Source: Marinospirillum minutulum DSM 6287 (GTDB lineage Bacteria; Pseudomonadota; Gammaproteobacteria; Pseudomonadales; Halomonadaceae). Taken from it: a stretch of DNA of 64,000 bases. How positions within the stretch are numbered: the stretch's first letter is position 1; every line of letters begins with the position of its first letter. The notes beneath the pieces were generated by a model. It was not told where the DNA came from, did not search any database, and saw nothing but the letters and a program-made list of their open reading frames with translations. The stretch spans positions 62,001-126,000 of the forward strand of contig NZ_AULO01000010.1 in NCBI RefSeq assembly GCF_000422325.1. Direction: 5' to 3'. The position numbers and the translations under genes were made by a program. Shown here piece by piece: positions 1 through 9,026 of the stretch.

Positions 1-1041
1 TGAGTTATGAATAATCTCTGCACCTCGATTACCATTTTCTTCAGCACTTTGGGTAAGTACAGATGCCTGAGAAGCATTTCCTGCCACCTCTTCTATAGCG
101 CTATGCATTTCATTAATAGCAGTGGCCACCATAGAAATGGCATCAACCTGTTGTGTTACACCACCCTCATTATTTTTTGCTGCCTGCGCTAAGCTTGCAG
201 CTTCATCTTTCAAACTCACCGTTAAATTTTGTACCGCACCTATCATTTGCTGCAAATTACCTAACACAGCATTAAAGCTGCTAGACAATTGGCCTAGATC
301 ATCATTATTAGCAACAGGAATGCGTTGCCTTAGATCACCTTCTCCCTGCGCGATGTTATCGAGTTGATCTCTAATTTGCTTAATAGACTGCACAATTAAT
401 TTTAAGAAAATGAAGAATAGAGCAGCGCTTAAAGCTAGGGTTAACAGCGTTATAATTGAGACAGTGATAGAGCTAGAATAGGCCTCTCCAGAAGCTTCTT
501 TTGCTCGTAAGTTTGCTTGCTCATCAGCATGCTCACTAATTTCATTATAAAAATTTCTAAGCTGTTTAAATAAAGGTGCTGTCTCACTAATATTTAAATT
601 ACGGGCCGCGTCTGGCTGACCTTCATCTGCCAAGGCCATAACCTTTTTTGCAGATGCCAACCACTGTGCAAAAGCTTGATCAAAACCCCTAGAGTGCTCT
701 TCTACTCCCGTTCCCTTTAAACGGTTAACCGCTAAACCAAAACGCTCTTTAGCTTGCTGAACATTTTCATTAAAGTCTTTTAAATTATCAGTATTATTTT
801 CACGATTAAAAGCAGCATCTACATAACTAAACTGAGCAGTTAATGCCTGATAAAGATCACGGTCACCATTAAGAATTTCACTTACTGCTGGCAGGTAGTT
901 ATCTGCTACCTCATCAACATCTGAAACCAGGTTGCGTACTGCATTTATACTAAACAACCCAATAAAAACCAAAGCAGCTGCAGTAATTATAAATGGCAGC
1001 GCTATACGTGTACGAAACCCCAGTACCGCTAATTTAGACAT
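1..1041 (-). CDS. Methyl-accepting chemotaxis protein, 3' part outside window
   Basis: This is a transmembrane chemoreceptor that would signal through CheW/CheA; only the N-terminal ~347 residues are in the window. Reading starts at the ATG complementary to 1039-1041 (MSKLAVLGFRTRI). It shows a first membrane helix (about residues 12-32), a ~170-residue periplasmic helical region, a second membrane helix near residues 190-215, a HAMP-like linker (IKQIRDQLDNIAQGEGDL) and the start of the signalling coiled coil (GGVTQQVDAISMVATAINEM). The frame is open to base 1. The ligand cannot be told from the sequence. Confidence 0.9.
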   Translation of the reverse strand, partial: MSKLAVLGFRTRIALPFIITAAALVFIGLFSINAVRNLVSDVDEVADNYLPAVSEILNGDRDLYQALTAQFSYVDAAFNRENNTDNLKDFNENVQQAKERFGLAVNRLKGTGVEEHSRGFDQAFAQWLASAKKVMALADEGQPDAARNLNISETAPLFKQLRNFYNEISEHADEQANLRAKEASGEAYSSSITVSIITLLTLALSAALFFIFLKLIVQSIKQIRDQLDNIAQGEGDLRQRIPVANNDDLGQLSSSFNAVLGNLQQMIGAVQNLTVSLKDEAASLAQAAKNNEGGVTQQVDAISMVATAINEMHSAIEEVAGNASQASVLTQSAEENGNRGAEIIHNS

Positions 1042-1118
1042 AGCTAAATCCTTCTATCTCATTAAACACCATTACACTTTACTACATTCTTTCACTTGCA
1101 AATACAAACAATTTGTAA

Positions 1119-2513
1119 CTATTCAATAAAAGACTCATTAGTTAACTCATAGCGAGATAACTTGTCGTATATAGTTGTCTTCCCTATACCTAGCATTTTA
1201 GCTGCCAGCTGCCGATTGCCTTTACAAGTAATTAAAGCCTGTTCAAGTATTTCTTTTTCTGCCATAGCTAACTGCTCTTTCAGAGTGCCCGCCACTAAAC
1301 TTTTATCTACAACTGAAGACCCAGCAGTTAAAGAAGAAGGTAAAGCTTGCAAAGAAATTTTATAGCCTTGGCTGAGGTAAAAAGCAGACTCAATGGCATT
1401 TTCCATTTCACGTACATTACCTGGCCAAGCGTATTCAAGCATACGAGTCAAAGCATCAGCAGTTAATTTTGGTGCTCTGCGCCCTGTTCGAGCAGCCAAC
1501 CTATTTAAAAAATGCTCAGCAAGCGCTGGAATGTCTTCGCGTCTGTCTCTTAGTGGTGACAAGTCGACAGAAACGACGTTAATTCGATAATAAAGGTCTT
1601 CTCTAAACTCTCCTGCTTCAACTAGTTTTTCTAGTGGCTGGTGAGTAGCTGTAACCAAGCGCACATCAATTTTAACCAAGCGATTAGAACCCACCGCTTC
1701 TATTTCACGGTCTTGTAATACTCGTAATAACTTTGCCTGCATTGTTAGGGGCATATCACCAATTTCATCAAGAAAAAGTGTGCCCTTATCAGCTAACTGG
1801 AATTTACCTTGTTTTCCGCCGCGTTTAGCGCCAGTAAAAGCACCTTCAGCATAGCCAAACAATTCCGACTCAAGCAAATTTTCAGGAATGGCCGCACAAT
1901 TAATTTTAATAAAAGGCGCTTTAGAGCGCTCCGACAACAAATGCAGTGCATGAGCATACAGCTCTTTACCCGTGCCTGACTCACCACGAATGAGCACTGA
2001 GGCATCACCACCGGCTACTTTTTTAATTTTCTCATTGACAGCTTTAATTAAAGGGCTGCGTCCAATTAAGTCGTTAATATGGTAATGAGCACCCGTTTGT
2101 TCTTTATCTAAGGCACGACGATAAAAGTCTAATTCTGAAACCAGTGCTTTAATCTGAGTATTCATTTGTCGCCATTCATGGGTGTCGTGATAGAGCACAA
2201 AACCTATTGCCCCTATCACTTTTCCTGCCTGACGTATGGGGTAGCGATTGGCTATCATGTGCCGCCCACGTATTTCTTGTAGTTTAGATAGCTCTTCCTG
2301 CCCACTTTCAACAACCAAGTGCATACGTGTGTTTTCAATTACATCAACAACATAACAACCATAGGATGTTTCTCTTTTAACACCTAGAAATTGTGCATAG
2401 GGCTGATTAATGAAGAGTATTTTTGCTGATTCATCAACGACGACTACCCATTCATCTAAAGCATCTAAGGCTAAATTCAAACTAGCTAGGTCTCTGCCTA
2501 AGTGAATACTCAT
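1119..2513 (-). CDS. PAS-domain sigma-54-dependent transcriptional activator
   Basis: An enhancer-binding protein that hydrolyses ATP to open sigma-54 RNA polymerase promoters. The N-terminal ~110 residues form a PAS-type sensor (WVVVVDESAKILFINQPYAQFLG). The AAA+ core has Walker A GESGTGKE (about 177-184), the sigma-54 contact loop GAFTGA (224-229) and Walker B GTLFLDE (244-250). A Fis-type helix-turn-helix closes the protein (GNRQLAAKMLGIGKTTIYDKL). The length of 464 aa is normal and all ATPase motifs are intact. It sits 11 bp downstream of the acyltransferase gene on the same strand and may be co-transcribed with it. The signal and target genes are unknown. Confidence 0.93.
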   Translation of the reverse strand: MSIHLGRDLASLNLALDALDEWVVVVDESAKILFINQPYAQFLGVKRETSYGCYVVDVIENTRMHLVVESGQEELSKLQEIRGRHMIANRYPIRQAGKVIGAIGFVLYHDTHEWRQMNTQIKALVSELDFYRRALDKEQTGAHYHINDLIGRSPLIKAVNEKIKKVAGGDASVLIRGESGTGKELYAHALHLLSERSKAPFIKINCAAIPENLLESELFGYAEGAFTGAKRGGKQGKFQLADKGTLFLDEIGDMPLTMQAKLLRVLQDREIEAVGSNRLVKIDVRLVTATHQPLEKLVEAGEFREDLYYRINVVSVDLSPLRDRREDIPALAEHFLNRLAARTGRRAPKLTADALTRMLEYAWPGNVREMENAIESAFYLSQGYKISLQALPSSLTAGSSVVDKSLVAGTLKEQLAMAEKEILEQALITCKGNRQLAAKMLGIGKTTIYDKLSRYELTNESFIE

Positions 2514-2524
2514 ACTTTTAATAC

Positions 2525-3442
2525 TCAGTAGAGTGAAGGTGATTTGGGGTCTGGCCGTGTTTTAAAACGGCGGTGCATCCATAGGTATTGTTCTGGATTT
2601 AACCTAATCATGGCCTCAATAACTTGATTAACCTGAGTGGCATCAGCTACATCATCACCACTAGGAAAGTTTTCTAAAGGTGGTAGGTATTCTAGTGTAT
2701 AGGTGTAGTTATCTGGATTCCGACACATTCTTATAGGTATCACAGGTGCTTTAGTCATTTTTGCCATACGTGCAGTCATGGTTATGCTGGCAGCTTCCAC
2801 GCCAAAAAAAGGAGCAAATACACTAACTTTTCGACCAAAATCCTGATCGGGGGAATACCAGCAAGCCTTGCCTTGGCGCACTCTTCTGACTAGCTCTTTT
2901 AAGTCTTTACTAGTAATTTGTTTCGTAAAGCTTTTTGCTCGCCCTCTTTCTATAAAACGATTAAATACTGGATTTTTGTGAGGCTTATAAATGGTATCAA
3001 CCTTATAAAATAAACCATGCAAAGCACCACCTAAGTCCATTATTGAAAAGTGCACCCCTAAAATAATTGCGCCTTCACCTTTTGCCAAAACCTTATCAAG
3101 ATGCTCGCGCCCTTTAAAAGTGACTCGATCACTTAAAAAACTTACATCACGCACTAAGCCAGTGGCTATTTCAAACACGCCTATGCCATTGGCTAAGAAA
3201 ATAGCTTTAACGAGTTTCTTTTGTTCTTCGGCTGTTTTTTCTGGAAAACAAAGCTTTATATTCACTTCAGTAATATGGCGACGACGAGCAGCTACCCCTA
3301 AAGCAAAATAACCTAACCCCTTGCCTAAAAATAGCTTTACCGACCAAGGCAAGTAGGCTGCAATAGTTAATGCACCTATAGCTAACCAAGTTAACCAATA
3401 ACGTGGGTACCAAGAGTCTTTAGGGTAAGTATATTTCGCCAT
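2525..3442 (-). CDS. LpxL/HtrB-family lipid A acyltransferase
   Basis: Predicted inner-membrane acyltransferase of the late lipid A pathway (LpxL/LpxM/LpxP family), moving a fatty acyl chain from acyl-ACP to Kdo2-lipid IVA. It has the catalytic H-x4-D motif (GVHFSIMDLGG), one N-terminal membrane segment (WLTWLAIGALTIAAYLPW) and the family region WYSPDQDFGRK. I start at MAKYTYPKDSWY because AGGA lies 9 bases upstream; an in-frame ATG 27 bases earlier would add a leader lacking family character. At 305 aa it has the usual family length. Which acyl chain and which position it uses cannot be decided. Confidence 0.88.
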   Translation of the reverse strand: MAKYTYPKDSWYPRYWLTWLAIGALTIAAYLPWSVKLFLGKGLGYFALGVAARRRHITEVNIKLCFPEKTAEEQKKLVKAIFLANGIGVFEIATGLVRDVSFLSDRVTFKGREHLDKVLAKGEGAIILGVHFSIMDLGGALHGLFYKVDTIYKPHKNPVFNRFIERGRAKSFTKQITSKDLKELVRRVRQGKACWYSPDQDFGRKVSVFAPFFGVEAASITMTARMAKMTKAPVIPIRMCRNPDNYTYTLEYLPPLENFPSGDDVADATQVNQVIEAMIRLNPEQYLWMHRRFKTRPDPKSPSLY

Positions 3443-3483
3443 AGCTAATATCCTGAAAATAAAACGCAATTCTAACCCACTAG

Positions 3484-3517
3484 AAAAAAGAAAACCTCGG
3501 TGCTAGGCCGAGGTTTT
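3484..3517 (-). terminator. Rho-independent terminator after the tolC-like gene
   Basis: A 10-bp perfect stem (AAAACCTCGG 3491-3500, CCGAGGTTTT 3508-3517) with a 7-nt loop. Read on the minus strand it is followed by a run of T (complement of 3484-3489). It lies 21 bp past the tolC-like stop codon and upstream of the acyltransferase start, so it separates the two transcripts. Confidence 0.88.
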
Positions 3518-3538
3518 AGTGTTACTACTAGTTGGAGA

Positions 3539-4831
3539 TTAATTTTTAGCTTTAACTAGCCAGCCATTAAGCTCTTGCAAATCTTTTACTACTAAGCTGC
3601 CTGCGACTCGCTTTAAGCGCAACTGGTTAATAACGTAATTATAACGTGCGGCATCATAGTCACGGCGAGCACCCCATAAAGCACGCTCAGCATTTAGCAC
3701 ATCAACAATATTACGTGTACCTACTTCGTAGCCAGTACGTGTTGCCTCTAAAGCACTTTCTGCCGACTTAATAGCTAGTTTACGTGCTTGCACTACCAGT
3801 ACATCGGTACTAACTTGGGTAAAAAGACTGCGTGTTTGCTGAAGCACTTGGCGTTTAGCCAGCTCTTCATTTGACTTAGCTTCATCCAGCATTGCAGACC
3901 CTTCACGAATACTAGCACTAGTGCGGCCACCACCATAAATTTCTATACTTGCACTAACACCTATCACTGTTTTATCACCACCCTGACCCGTTGGCAGGTC
4001 TGAGTCATCAGTATACTCAGCAAACAAACCCACTGTAGGTAGGTGCTTGCTGCGCTTAGACTTCAGGCTTTCTTCTGAGGCAGTTAACCCAGCACGGGCT
4101 GCTTGTAAAATTAAGCTTGAAGTTAAGGCTTGATCAACCCAAGCTTGGCGATCGTTAGGAACAGGGGCAGTAATGGGCAGTTCTTTATTCAAAGCATCTA
4201 TTTGCTCATACCGAGTGCCAGTTATCTGTTCTAAGTCCTCATAGCTAATCATTAAAGCCGCTTCTGTACCTATGCGGGCTGCACGCGCACCATCATAAGC
4301 AGCTCTTGCTTCTAGTACGTTGGTAATAGAAATAAGGCCCACATCATACTGTTCTTGTGCTTGATCTAGCTGACGCTTAATTGCCTGCTCTTCTGCTTCT
4401 GAGGAGCGCAGGTTATCTTCGGCACGTAACACATTAAAATAAGCTTCAGCAACTCTTAGTAATAAATTCTGTTCAGCATCTGAATAGCTGGCCTCTGCGG
4501 CGTTAAAAGCCGCTTTTGCAGCGCTTCGTCCATACCAAGCTTCCCCATTAAGTAGAGCCTGTCTAGCGGATAGCGTGATATTCGTATTACTATCTACAGG
4601 TAGGTTATCACCGTCGAGTTTAGAGAAAGTACCACTGGCTGTTACTTGAGGTAATAAATAGGAAGTTGCTTGGCTAGATTGGGCACGTGACTTTTCTAAA
4701 CGCGCTCGTTCTACTGCTAACTCAGCATCTTGCTTAACCGCATCCTGATAAACTTCTAACAAACCAGCAGCATGCAAAGCGGGTGACAAGAAGAAAGCCA
4801 GCGCACTGGCCAAAAGTGTTTTGCGGTACAT
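3539..4831 (-). CDS. tolC: TolC-family outer membrane efflux/secretion channel
   Basis: An outer-membrane exit duct for type I secretion and tripartite multidrug efflux; three copies form the trans-periplasmic tunnel. A signal peptide is visible (MYRKTLLASALAFFLSPALHAAG), followed by LLEVYQDAVKQDAELAVERA, the typical start of the first outer membrane factor repeat. The two repeats end in family-typical segments (YDVGLISITNVLEARAAYDGA and YEVGTRNIVDVLNAERALW). The 430-aa length is normal. No membrane-fusion or pump gene lies next to it, so like E. coli TolC it probably serves several pumps. It stands as a single gene with its own terminator. Confidence 0.9.
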   Translation of the reverse strand: MYRKTLLASALAFFLSPALHAAGLLEVYQDAVKQDAELAVERARLEKSRAQSSQATSYLLPQVTASGTFSKLDGDNLPVDSNTNITLSARQALLNGEAWYGRSAAKAAFNAAEASYSDAEQNLLLRVAEAYFNVLRAEDNLRSSEAEEQAIKRQLDQAQEQYDVGLISITNVLEARAAYDGARAARIGTEAALMISYEDLEQITGTRYEQIDALNKELPITAPVPNDRQAWVDQALTSSLILQAARAGLTASEESLKSKRSKHLPTVGLFAEYTDDSDLPTGQGGDKTVIGVSASIEIYGGGRTSASIREGSAMLDEAKSNEELAKRQVLQQTRSLFTQVSTDVLVVQARKLAIKSAESALEATRTGYEVGTRNIVDVLNAERALWGARRDYDAARYNYVINQLRLKRVAGSLVVKDLQELNGWLVKAKN

Positions 4832-5041
4832 AAGGTCAATATCCTCTAGCGCTGAAAGAAGCGGCTACACAATGATTAATTAGCTAAAAATGCAGATTAA
4901 AATTACCGAGTAAATGAGTGTAACTTAAAGCAGGAGTCTACATTAACTAGACTAGCCAGTCTACTTAAGCCGTCAAGAATTACAATAACTCAATATTAGC
5001 TTATATTAATGTATATTTCATCCCCCTAAAGCTATTTCATT

Positions 5042-5815
5042 TTACAGCTCGGTTGCTGATAAAAATCCTTTGCTCAACTGGCCTTCTAACTCTATGTTGA
5101 ATCGCTCAGCAGAAGCCATGTGCTCACTCATCAATTGGTGCACCTTAGCTGTATCTTTGGCTCGAAAAGCTTTAATTAGCTCACGGTGATAGTGCAGATT
5201 ATCTCTTGAAAAGTCTTGTTGCTCTGGTAACTGCACCTTTTTGTAGATCACCAAATCTTTAATCAGGTCATTTAAAAACTGGCCAATAAAAGCTAACAGC
5301 GGGTCTTTGCAGCGTTCTGCCAACACACTATGAAAATCTAGCTCAGCAATCCTTTGCGCTAAACGCTCATCTAAGTTTTTAGGCGGTAAAGCGCACTGTT
5401 CAGTTAAAGCTTCTAGCTTATCTAAATCTTCTTCTGTTAAATCTTCAACCACTAAAGCAGCCAACTCTGGCTCCACTAGCTTTCTTAAACGATAAATATC
5501 TGGCCCAGTTGGGTTTTGAAAATGTAGGTAATTGCGTAATAATTGAGAAGCCAAAGAAAAAGGTACTTGAGCCAAAATTGCGCCACCATTAGGCCCGGTT
5601 TTAAGGGTGACTAGCCCTTGTACCTCAAGTGATTTTAATGCTTCTCTAACTGTGCCTTTAGAGCATTCAAAAAGCTCCATCAAGGCCTTTTCATTTGGTA
5701 GACGATAACCAGGCTGTATATCTTGCACCACCACCCAACGCTTAACCGACTCAACTATTTGATCTGAGCGTTTCATTTTCTTAGGTGATGCTAGCCCCTC
5801 GAAGGGGTTACTCAT
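5042..5815 (-). CDS. FadR-type GntR family transcriptional regulator (FCD domain)
   Basis: A one-component repressor. The N-terminal winged helix-turn-helix is GntR-like (MKRSDQIVESVKRWV..., GYRLPNEKALMELFECSKGTVREALKSLEVQGLV). The C-terminal ~150 residues are an FCD ligand-binding domain (DIYRLRKLVEPELAALV ... HYHRELIKAFRAKD ... LMSEHMASAERF) whose His/Asp residues usually bind a metal and an acid ligand. It is divergent from the 178-aa gene at 5931 and near the TRAP/glutaryl-CoA genes, so I infer that it controls them, perhaps in response to glutarate or a related dicarboxylate. The E. coli glutarate regulator CsiR is of the same subfamily. Confidence 0.9.
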   Translation of the reverse strand: MSNPFEGLASPKKMKRSDQIVESVKRWVVVQDIQPGYRLPNEKALMELFECSKGTVREALKSLEVQGLVTLKTGPNGGAILAQVPFSLASQLLRNYLHFQNPTGPDIYRLRKLVEPELAALVVEDLTEEDLDKLEALTEQCALPPKNLDERLAQRIAELDFHSVLAERCKDPLLAFIGQFLNDLIKDLVIYKKVQLPEQQDFSRDNLHYHRELIKAFRAKDTAKVHQLMSEHMASAERFNIELEGQLSKGFLSATEL

Positions 5816-5930
5816 AGATCAAACCTCTTAAAAACTTGTACAATTGACTTACAATTATACGGGTTAATGACAATAAACTTGATTGATTTTACAACTTACA
5901 TTAGTTTTAACCTTTTACAGGAGGCAACAC
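5816..5930. promoter_or_regulatory. Divergent control region with TTGTACAA palindrome
   Basis: This 115-bp gap between the GntR gene and the plus-strand 178-aa gene holds the palindrome TTGTACAA at 5836-5843 and, 7 bases on, TTACAATTAT. The glutaryl-CoA dehydrogenase upstream region (10130-10175) also carries TTACAATTTAT and TGTACA. These shared words are candidate operators for the FadR-type regulator; this is inference from inspection only. A strong ribosome-binding site (AGGAGG, 5919-5924) precedes the ATG at 5931. Confidence 0.4.
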
Positions 5931-6467
5931 ATGGAACGTCAGTACATGACTCTGGGTTACTACTCAGGCTTTGATAAACTTTTTAAACCCACCTTTGAAG
6001 TGATGGACTACTTAAAAAACCCTATCTGGGGTGATGCAAAAATTATTCGTGAACTGATTAAGGACAGATTGATTAAAGGTGAAAATGATTTAGAAGGACT
6101 CGCTAACCACCTTAGAGATCAAAATATTTTGCACCTTACTGGTCATTTGGTAGAAGGAATCACCCTCGACCGAGCTGTACGCGAAAGAGTGCATATAGAA
6201 CTCCCGCTTAGAGAAGATGAAAAGCGCTTTGGTATGGCCTGGAGCACTATTCATAAACTTGACGCTACTAATGGTCGCCTTCGACGTAATGTAAAACTAC
6301 CCATAGGCACCTTTGACAAAGACACCCCTATTATTGAAATTCTACGTGAACTTAAGCCTGCCTTCCCTTTATTTGATCTAGACTTAGCACTTACTGATGG
6401 CGTAAATAAAATGCTTCTAATTCGCCGTGAAGAGCTACTGCAGGAGCTAAGTCCGGCACAAGAATAA
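5931..6467 (+). CDS. Conserved-looking protein of unknown function, 178 aa
   Basis: I do not recognise this family. The start at MERQYMTLGYY is chosen because AGGAGG ends 7 bases before it; an upstream in-frame start would add 16 implausible residues. The protein is soluble, with no signal peptide or membrane segment. It has a helical N-terminal half (KLFKPTFEVMDYLKNPIWGDAKIIRELIKD) and a basic/acidic middle (RAVRERVHIELPLREDEKRFG). It lies between the GntR regulator and the TRAP transporter, and its own terminator follows, so it is probably a monocistronic gene under the divergent control region. Confidence 0.75.
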   Translation: MERQYMTLGYYSGFDKLFKPTFEVMDYLKNPIWGDAKIIRELIKDRLIKGENDLEGLANHLRDQNILHLTGHLVEGITLDRAVRERVHIELPLREDEKRFGMAWSTIHKLDATNGRLRRNVKLPIGTFDKDTPIIEILRELKPAFPLFDLDLALTDGVNKMLLIRREELLQELSPAQE

Positions 6468-6481
6468 ATCTTGTGCCATTT
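6455..6481 (+). terminator. Probable rho-independent terminator of the 178-aa gene
   Basis: Perfect 9-bp stem GGCACAAGA (6455-6463) / TCTTGTGCC (6469-6477) with a 5-nt loop, followed by ATTTT. The stop codon lies at the loop. A second 8-bp hairpin (AAGCCTAT 6490-6497 / ATAGGCTT 6503-6510) follows at the stop codon of the opposing TRAP permease gene. Confidence 0.65.
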
Positions 6482-6500
6482 TAGAATACAAGCCTATTAA

Positions 6501-8519
6501 TTATAGGCTTTGCTCTGCTACTAGCTGGCTTTCTTTACGCTGTTGCAAAAAGTTAACCAATACTAAAACCAAGGTAACTAGGCTGCCTACTAGCTGTAGC
6601 TTAAAGTCTGGGTTATAAATTGCGATAACCCCGCAAGTAAGTGCTATTCGCATCCAAGTCTGCATCCAAGTAAATAAGAAACCTTCCACCACACCTGCAA
6701 AAGCCATCAATGCCAAGCTAATTAAAAAGCCATTCCAGAGTATTAACTCAAGAGGCCCACCAATAATCAGTGCGGGATTAAATACAAAAAATAGTGGAAT
6801 TAAATACAAGCCTTTAGCAAAGCGCCAAGCCTGCATACTGGTTTCCATCGTTTTACTACCCGCAATCGCTGCTGCAGCAAAAGCTGCCAAGGCCACAGGT
6901 GGCGTAACATTGGAGTCTTGTGAATACCAGAAAACCAATAGGTGCGCGACTAACAGCGGCATACCAAACTCTACGGTTAAAGCAGGGCCTACCAATACAA
7001 TCAGTACAATGTAGCTAGCAGTGACGGGCAAGCCCAAACCTAAAATTAAGCTTGCAAGCGCAACCAAAAGCACCGCTAAAATTAAGCTACCACCTGAAAA
7101 AGCAATCATCATGGATGAAAACTTCAACCCTAAGCCTGTTAAGCCAACTACAGCAACCACAATACCGGCAATACCACAGGCAATACTGACTGCTACAGCA
7201 TTTCTAGCACCTAGCTCTAAACCTAAGAAAAAACGATGCAGTCCATCTAGTAGGGCTAGTTTTATGCTTTCAACTAAACGGTTTTCTTGCTTACCTCGCT
7301 GCCAAGCACGCCACAAACCATTAAGACCCGCAATAACAATAATACTTATAACTGCATAAAAACCGACACGCATAGGTGAATAACCACTCGCTAGTAAAAA
7401 CACCAGCAGTATCAGTGGCAATAAAAAGTACCAACCCTGACGCATAACATCCTTTACTTGGGGCAACTCATTAGAAGGCAAACCCTTCATGCCCTGCTTA
7501 ATAGCAATGATATGCACAAAAAGGTAAACGGTTGAAAAGTAGAGCAGTGCAGGAAAAACACTCACTTTGATTATATCTAGATAAGGTACACGCGTGTATT
7601 CCGCGATTAAAAAAGCGCCAGCACCCATAAGTGGCGGCATAATTTGTCCGCCTGTACTAGCAGCGGCTTCTATACCTCCAGCCTGTGCCGGCTTATAGCC
7701 CAACCTTTTCATTAAAGGAATGGTAAAAGCGCCCGTTGTTACTACGTTAGCTATCGAACTACCAGAAATAGAACCCATACTTGCTGAAGCAATAACCGCT
7801 GCTTTAGCAGGGCCACCACGTTGACGACCCGTTGCCGCAAAAGCCAGATCAATAAAGAACTTACCAGCACCCGTTACTTCTAAAAAAGCGCCAAAAAGAA
7901 CAAAAATAAAGACAAAGGTTGCTGCCACACCAAGCGGAATACCGTAAATCCCTTCTTGGCCTAGGTACATTTGTGCAGCCACTCTATCTAGGGTGTAACC
8001 ACGGTGATTTAAAATACCAGGCAACCCTTCTCCTAACCAAGGCAGCTCACCGCGAGAACCTGCAAAAGCATAAAGAATTGCGACCACCCCGATAATCGTT
8101 AACCCCAAACCTACAGCGCGTCTGCTAGCCTCTAACAGCACTAGGGTTGTCATCACACCAACCCAGACATCTTGTTGTGTCCAAAAACCAGCACGATCAA
8201 AAATTGCATCCAGGTTATAAACTAAATAAAAGCCCGAATAAGCCGCAGCTAAAAATAGCAGTAAATCGACTAACCACATAAAGCTATTGCGTGGCGATTT
8301 TTTAAAGGGTGGAAAGAGTAAAAAGGTCAACATCAGCACTACAGCTAGGTGAACGCCACGCTGAAAAAATAAACCTAAAGGGTCAATACCAGCGGTATAT
8401 AGCTGGAATAATGACAAGCCAATAGCCAAGATTATAATGGCTGCTTCAACAACCTTTGGACCACTTCGCTTAAGCTTTATATCTAACTCGGCCGAGTCAT
8501 AGGTGACTTGATTACTCAT
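6501..8519 (-). CDS. TRAP transporter permease, fused 4TM/12TM (DctQM) type
   Basis: Membrane part of a Na+-driven tripartite TRAP transporter. The first ~130 residues form a DctQ-like four-helix domain (LSLFQLYTAGIDPLGLFFQRG...), followed by a large DctM domain of about 12 membrane segments with the family signatures GSISGSSIANVVTTG and GGIEAAASTGGQIMPPLMGAGAFLIAEYT. The 672-aa length fits the fused TAXI-TRAP permeases. It is the last gene of the order TAXI binding protein, DUF1850, permease on the minus strand, the usual TAXI-TRAP set. The substrate is probably glutarate or another dicarboxylate, from context only. Confidence 0.93.
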   Translation of the reverse strand: MSNQVTYDSAELDIKLKRSGPKVVEAAIIILAIGLSLFQLYTAGIDPLGLFFQRGVHLAVVLMLTFLLFPPFKKSPRNSFMWLVDLLLFLAAAYSGFYLVYNLDAIFDRAGFWTQQDVWVGVMTTLVLLEASRRAVGLGLTIIGVVAILYAFAGSRGELPWLGEGLPGILNHRGYTLDRVAAQMYLGQEGIYGIPLGVAATFVFIFVLFGAFLEVTGAGKFFIDLAFAATGRQRGGPAKAAVIASASMGSISGSSIANVVTTGAFTIPLMKRLGYKPAQAGGIEAAASTGGQIMPPLMGAGAFLIAEYTRVPYLDIIKVSVFPALLYFSTVYLFVHIIAIKQGMKGLPSNELPQVKDVMRQGWYFLLPLILLVFLLASGYSPMRVGFYAVISIIVIAGLNGLWRAWQRGKQENRLVESIKLALLDGLHRFFLGLELGARNAVAVSIACGIAGIVVAVVGLTGLGLKFSSMMIAFSGGSLILAVLLVALASLILGLGLPVTASYIVLIVLVGPALTVEFGMPLLVAHLLVFWYSQDSNVTPPVALAAFAAAAIAGSKTMETSMQAWRFAKGLYLIPLFFVFNPALIIGGPLELILWNGFLISLALMAFAGVVEGFLFTWMQTWMRIALTCGVIAIYNPDFKLQLVGSLVTLVLVLVNFLQQRKESQLVAEQSL

Positions 8520-8549
8520 AGGTGCATCTCTTTGTAAGCCCGTATTGGG

Positions 8550-9020
8550 TTAATTTCTTAATAATTTCAGTGTGACTCGCTGACCAGCAGCCAGTTCACT
8601 CAAGCTAAGGGTTGTTTGGCGATAAGCAAAACGATGATTCACAGCCAAAGAACCAACACGCAGCAGCATTTGGTTACCACTTATTTTTACTGCCATGTCT
8701 TTAATAAAGTAACCACCCTGCCCATCGCTTATTTGCTTGCCTCGACCCAAGGTATGCCCTAAGCCTGCTGCAAAGTCAGGCTGATGGCTAGAATCAAGTA
8801 ACCATTGACCCGCTTTCACAATAAAACAGTCCTCTACTGCAAAACCAGCAACAGAGTGATTCCAGACTAAACACCAGTTTTCTTGTTCATTTAAGGGTAG
8901 GCTAAGCAATACTTGCTGATCTCTAGTCACCACCTGCAAATGGTAAGCAGGTGATGCTAGAGCTAGCGGGGTTAGTAAAAGCAGACAGCAGCCTACCAAC
9001 CCTCTTATTTTCACTAACAT
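8550..9020 (-). CDS. DUF1850 protein, TAXI-TRAP accessory
   Basis: A 156-aa secreted protein with a signal peptide (MLVKIRGLVGCCLLLLTPLALASPAYH). It contains the DUF1850 pattern of small-beta segments (WCLVWNHSVAGFAVEDCFIVKAGQWLLDSSHQPDFAAGLGH is read across residues ~48-88, shown here only to locate the W-H-S and D-C residues). DUF1850 genes are regularly found between TAXI binding proteins and fused TRAP permeases, as here, with 6 bp to the upstream gene. The molecular role is not known; a part in periplasmic substrate hand-over or assembly is a guess. Confidence 0.8.
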   Translation of the reverse strand: MLVKIRGLVGCCLLLLTPLALASPAYHLQVVTRDQQVLLSLPLNEQENWCLVWNHSVAGFAVEDCFIVKAGQWLLDSSHQPDFAAGLGHTLGRGKQISDGQGGYFIKDMAVKISGNQMLLRVGSLAVNHRFAYRQTTLSLSELAAGQRVTLKLLRN

Positions 9021-9026
9021 GGGTTA

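Noticed and set aside
6490-6510. AAGCCTAT/ATAGGCTT hairpin as the main terminator of the TRAP permease gene
   Set aside because: It overlaps the stop codon and lacks a T run on the minus strand; the hairpin at 6455-6477 is the better terminator and serves the plus strand.
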